Below, one piece after another: positions 13,709 through 15,486 of a stretch of 15,486 bases of DNA. Origin of the DNA: PALSA-1336 sp038203095 (lineage in GTDB: Bacteria; Patescibacteriota; Doudnabacteria; UBA920); contig JBBREH010000030.1 of assembly GCA_038203095.1 (NCBI GenBank), positions 1 through 15,486 of the forward strand. Direction: 5' to 3'. The translations under genes were made by a program, and so were the position numbers. Below the pieces are notes generated by a model. That model ran no database searches, was not told the DNA's origin, and was given only the letters and a program-made list of their open reading frames with translations. The first letter of the stretch is position 1; every line of letters starts with the position of its first letter.

Positions 13709-13714
13709 TATAAT
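13709..13714 (+). promoter_or_regulatory. Putative -10 box of the insertion-sequence promoter
   Basis: TATAAT lies 24 bases before the orfA start, within the left end of the element. No good -35 box lies at the standard distance. AAAGGA at about 13722-13727 could serve as a weak ribosome site. Confidence 0.35.
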
Positions 13715-13737
13715 AGGTTAGAAAGGACTCTAACTTT

Positions 13738-14004
13738 ATGCCCAAAGGCAAGTTCAAAGTCAGTAAGGAAGTTCGTGAACAGATTTTAAAACGGATTAAG
13801 GAAGAAGGTCTCAGTGTGGCCCAGGCCGCCTCAGAGCATGGGTTATCCACCCAAACCATCTACGGCTGGATAGCCAAGGGAGTCACAGCTCCGCCCTCTA
13901 TCATAGAACTGTCAAAGCTCAAGCGGGAGAACCAAACCCTTCACGAAATTATCGGCAGGTTGACAGTCAAACTGTCGCTGGCGGAAAAAAAGGAGGTTGG
14001 TTGA
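13738..14004 (+). CDS. IS3-family transposase OrfA (helix-turn-helix)
   Basis: This 88-residue DNA-binding subunit recognises the element's ends. The helix-turn-helix covers about residues 25-48 (LSVAQAASEHGLSTQTIYGW), followed by a Leu-rich coiled coil (IIELSKLKRENQTLHEIIGR) typical of OrfA dimerisation. It ends TGA at 14002-14004, overlapping the next frame by eight bases. A run of seven A (13985-13991) followed by GGAGG sits just before the overlap, as at IS3 slippage sites. However, OrfB lies in the +1 (-2) phase relative to OrfA, not the usual -1, so OrfB may be translated by re-initiation at GGAGG. Confidence 0.9.
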   Translation: MPKGKFKVSKEVREQILKRIKEEGLSVAQAASEHGLSTQTIYGWIAKGVTAPPSIIELSKLKRENQTLHEIIGRLTVKLSLAEKKEVG

Positions 14005-14836
14005 AGATCTTTCCACTGATATGCACCTTGAAAATCCGACTAAGACCGAGTTGGCTAAAAGTTTGGGAGTTAGCAGGGCCAGCTTGTACTACGAACCAAC
14101 TCTGCCGCAAAAAGACTGGTTGCTGAAAATCCGTATTGAGCAGATACTCCATGAGCAACCAAGCTATGGCCACAAAAGAATTGGCCCCGCACTAGGGATT
14201 GGCAAGAACCGGGCGCTTAGAGTTATGAAATTGTTTGGTATTAAGCCTTACCGCAGAAGGGGTAAAAAACCCAAGAAACTCAATGATTTAGGCCAAATAG
14301 CCGCTCCTTACCAAAACTGGCTGCTGACTATCCCGTTCCCACAAAGTCCTGGCATTGTCTGGGTTTCAGATTTTACCTACATTCCTTTTCACGGCAGGTT
14401 TGTTTACCTGGCCACCATAATGGATTTATTCACCAGAGAAGTGGTCGGTTGGTCAGTATGGACCGTCCACAACACGCAGTTAGTCTTGCTGGCTTTAATC
14501 GACGCGCTGGAAAAACATCCAGCCTCAAGCTACATCCACTCTGACCAAGGCCGGGAATACAAAGCTCGGCTCTATTGCCGCTTAGCCGAACATGTCGGCA
14601 TTACTGTTTCTATGAGCCATAAATCCAGTCCGTGGGAGAATGGTTACCAGGAATCATTCTACTCACAGTTCAAAGTTGACCTGGGCGATCCGGGCAGATT
14701 TAAAACCCTGGGAGAATTAACAGCCGAAATTTACCTGCTCATTCACAATTACAACCACCACCGAATCCACACATCATTAAAAATGCCGCCGTCAGCATTT
14801 GCCGACCGGCAGCGAAATCAAGTATCATTAAATTAA
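13997..14836 (+). CDS. IS3-family transposase OrfB (DDE integrase core)
   Basis: The transposase has up to 279 residues and carries out strand cleavage and joining. It has an N-terminal HTH_21-like region (EQPSYGHKRIGPALGI, KPYRRRGKKPK) and an rve core with an intact DDE triad: D125 in WVSDFTYI, D183 in HSDQGREY and E219 in ENGYQESF. The end (HNYNHHRIHTSLKMPPSAF) is typical of the family. The start is uncertain: TTG 13997 directly abuts GGAGG, leaving no normal spacing, and the ATG at 14021 is the next in-frame choice; a slippage fusion to OrfA is also possible. The protein appears complete, so the element may still be active. Confidence 0.92.
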   Translation: MVEDLSTDMHLENPTKTELAKSLGVSRASLYYEPTLPQKDWLLKIRIEQILHEQPSYGHKRIGPALGIGKNRALRVMKLFGIKPYRRRGKKPKKLNDLGQIAAPYQNWLLTIPFPQSPGIVWVSDFTYIPFHGRFVYLATIMDLFTREVVGWSVWTVHNTQLVLLALIDALEKHPASSYIHSDQGREYKARLYCRLAEHVGITVSMSHKSSPWENGYQESFYSQFKVDLGDPGRFKTLGELTAEIYLLIHNYNHHRIHTSLKMPPSAFADRQRNQVSLN

Positions 14837-14880
14837 CCTAAAAAACCGACAGACAAGGTGTCTAAAGAAATGGGTACCTT

Positions 14881-15138
14881 ACAATAGACAAACAACAAGC
14901 TAAAGTTAACTTACAGAACTGGTACAACAAAGTTGAACAGGAAAATATTGATGTTTTTACTGTAACCGCTGAATCCATAAAAGCCCATGAAGATACCATT
15001 CTTAACTACTTTAACAATCGCAGCACCAACGCTTCTGCCGAAAGCTTTAACGCCAAACTGAAAGGTTTTAGAGCTTTAGTTAGAGGTGTTAGGGATATCA
15101 AATTCTTCTTATTCAGAGTTGGTAAGCTGTATGGTTAG
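14881..15138 (+). pseudogene. C-terminal fragment of an ISL3-like transposase
   Basis: Read from 14884, 84 codons encode DKQQAKVNLQNWYNKVEQEN, then TAESIKAHEDTILNYFNNR, STNASAESFNAKLKGFRALV and RGVRDIKFFLFRVGKLYG, ending TAG at 15136-15138. The STNASAESFNAKLKGFRA and RGVRDIKFFLFR strings are characteristic of the C-terminal part of ISL3-type DDE transposases. The N-terminal two-thirds are missing; the fragment begins at the right edge of the IS3 element. It is a relic of a second insertion sequence. Confidence 0.8.
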
Positions 15139-15273
15139 ACCGGCGGATTGGTAATATTGCGTATGATCCTGTTTAATTGCCATATTACTGCTAATGTAGC
15201 TTTGGGCCTTGTCGTTGGCCTCTTGTTCACTTTCTGCCGTGAACTGGTAATTGATGTTGATTTGGTATTCCAT
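15109..15273 (-). CDS. Small hypothetical protein on the minus strand
   Basis: The protein has 54 residues and begins at the ATG whose first base is 15273. A good Shine-Dalgarno site (AAGGAG, five bases before the ATG) favours this start over the longer reading from 15309. The sequence is hydrophilic, with MEYQININYQFTAESEQEAN followed by DKAQSYISSNMAIKQ; alternating hydrophobic residues suggest a small beta-alpha fold. I do not recognise it. Its 3' end overlaps the transposase fragment by 30 bases in the opposite direction. Confidence 0.5.
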   Translation of the reverse strand: MEYQININYQFTAESEQEANDKAQSYISSNMAIKQDHTQYYQSAGLTIQLTNSE

Positions 15274-15302
15274 ATATGCTCCTTTTTGCTTACTTATTAT
15301 GA

Positions 15303-15473
15303 CAAGCAAAAGAACTCTGGAATGTTTTGGCAGTCAACGGGATTAAAACCGATTTATGGCTTACGGCAGATAAAGAGGTTTTACCCTTGATCGGCCAAAA
15401 ACCCAGAGTTACAATGGGAAACCCTAAGGAAGGAAAAGGAGAGATTGTTCCCAACCGTTTTATTTTTCAGTAA
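15303..15473 (+). pseudogene. Orphan C-terminal coding fragment, unrecognised
   Basis: After TGA at 15300-15302, an open frame runs to TAA at 15471-15473 and gives 56 residues: QAKELWNVLAVNGIKTDLWL, TADKEVLPLIGQKPRVTMGN and PKEGKGEIVPNRFIFQ. The composition and codons look like real coding sequence. There is no ATG near the front; TTG at 15327 is the only early candidate start. It may be the remaining end of a gene damaged by the neighbouring mobile elements, or a small gene with TTG start. The family is not known to me. Confidence 0.4.
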
Positions 15474-15486
15474 AACAGGCTCAACT

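Larger units (their letters stand above)
13676..14879 (+). mobile_element. IS3-family insertion sequence
   Basis: The element of about 1.2 kb contains overlapping orfA and orfB. Its ends are imperfect inverted repeats: AGGTACCC with GAAATTCTAGACAC on the left (from 13676) and GTGTCTAAAGAAATGGGTACCT on the right (to 14879), with 16 of 22 positions matching by eye. No 3-4 base target duplication is seen: the left flank ends TTGGC and the right flank begins TAC. The two flanks come from unrelated genes, so the locus was rearranged after insertion or one end was formed by an adjacent deletion. Confidence 0.85.

Noticed and set aside
13691..13714. Full promoter with TAGACA as -35 box in the insertion sequence
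   Set aside because: Only 12 bases separate it from TATAAT, too short for a normal sigma-70 promoter, so only the -10 box is listed.

Overview
The window looks like a chromosomal segment of a Candidate Phyla Radiation (Patescibacteria, probably Parcubacteria-like) bacterium. The reasons are a fairly AT-rich sequence, compact genes mostly without Shine-Dalgarno sites, a minimal sugar-phosphate gene set, a transketolase encoded as two polypeptides, and many small prepilins sharing an almost invariant N-terminus. TGA ends several otherwise normal genes, so the code appears standard. The lineage is inferred from gene style and was not tested by a search.

Layout. Bases 3-113 hold the last codons of an unrecognised gene. 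Bases 156-3007 are a tandem array of type IV prepilin-like genes: four recognisable ones, the second carrying an in-frame TAA, plus a decayed remnant between the second and third. A galT-like nucleotidylyltransferase follows (3153-4184). Next comes a DUF559 endonuclease-like gene (4347-4694) bounded by imperfect inverted repeats. A small membrane protein is coupled to triosephosphate isomerase (4876-5846), followed by ribose-5-phosphate isomerase B (5934-6374), a gene-less palindromic element (about 6388-6545), a ribulose-phosphate 3-epimerase-like gene (6566-7204), another prepilin (7216-7770) and a second small membrane protein (7793-8140). A second, broken DUF559 gene sits in its own hairpin-rich inverted repeats (about 8146-8779). 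The transketolase N-terminal half (8825-9676), a small unknown gene, a DUF2339 multi-pass membrane protein (10028-12229), the transketolase C-terminal half (12269-13240) and another small unknown gene come next. The right end is mobile-element debris. A further prepilin gene is cut after its first 24 codons by an IS3-family element (13676-14879), whose other side abuts a C-terminal fragment of an ISL3-like transposase. Two small unknown reading frames close the window.

Function. tpiA, rpiB, the rpe-like gene and both transketolase halves together cover triose, pentose and tetrose/heptose phosphate interconversion. This fits an organism that uses the non-oxidative pentose phosphate route; galT adds hexose-1-phosphate/nucleotide-sugar exchange. 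The prepilins have no assembly ATPase, platform protein or prepilin peptidase here, so they would depend on machinery encoded elsewhere.

The two most unusual signals are the array of prepilin genes, whose encoded N-terminal segment is nearly invariant while its codons have diverged, and three related hairpin-ended elements, two enclosing a DUF559 gene and one empty.
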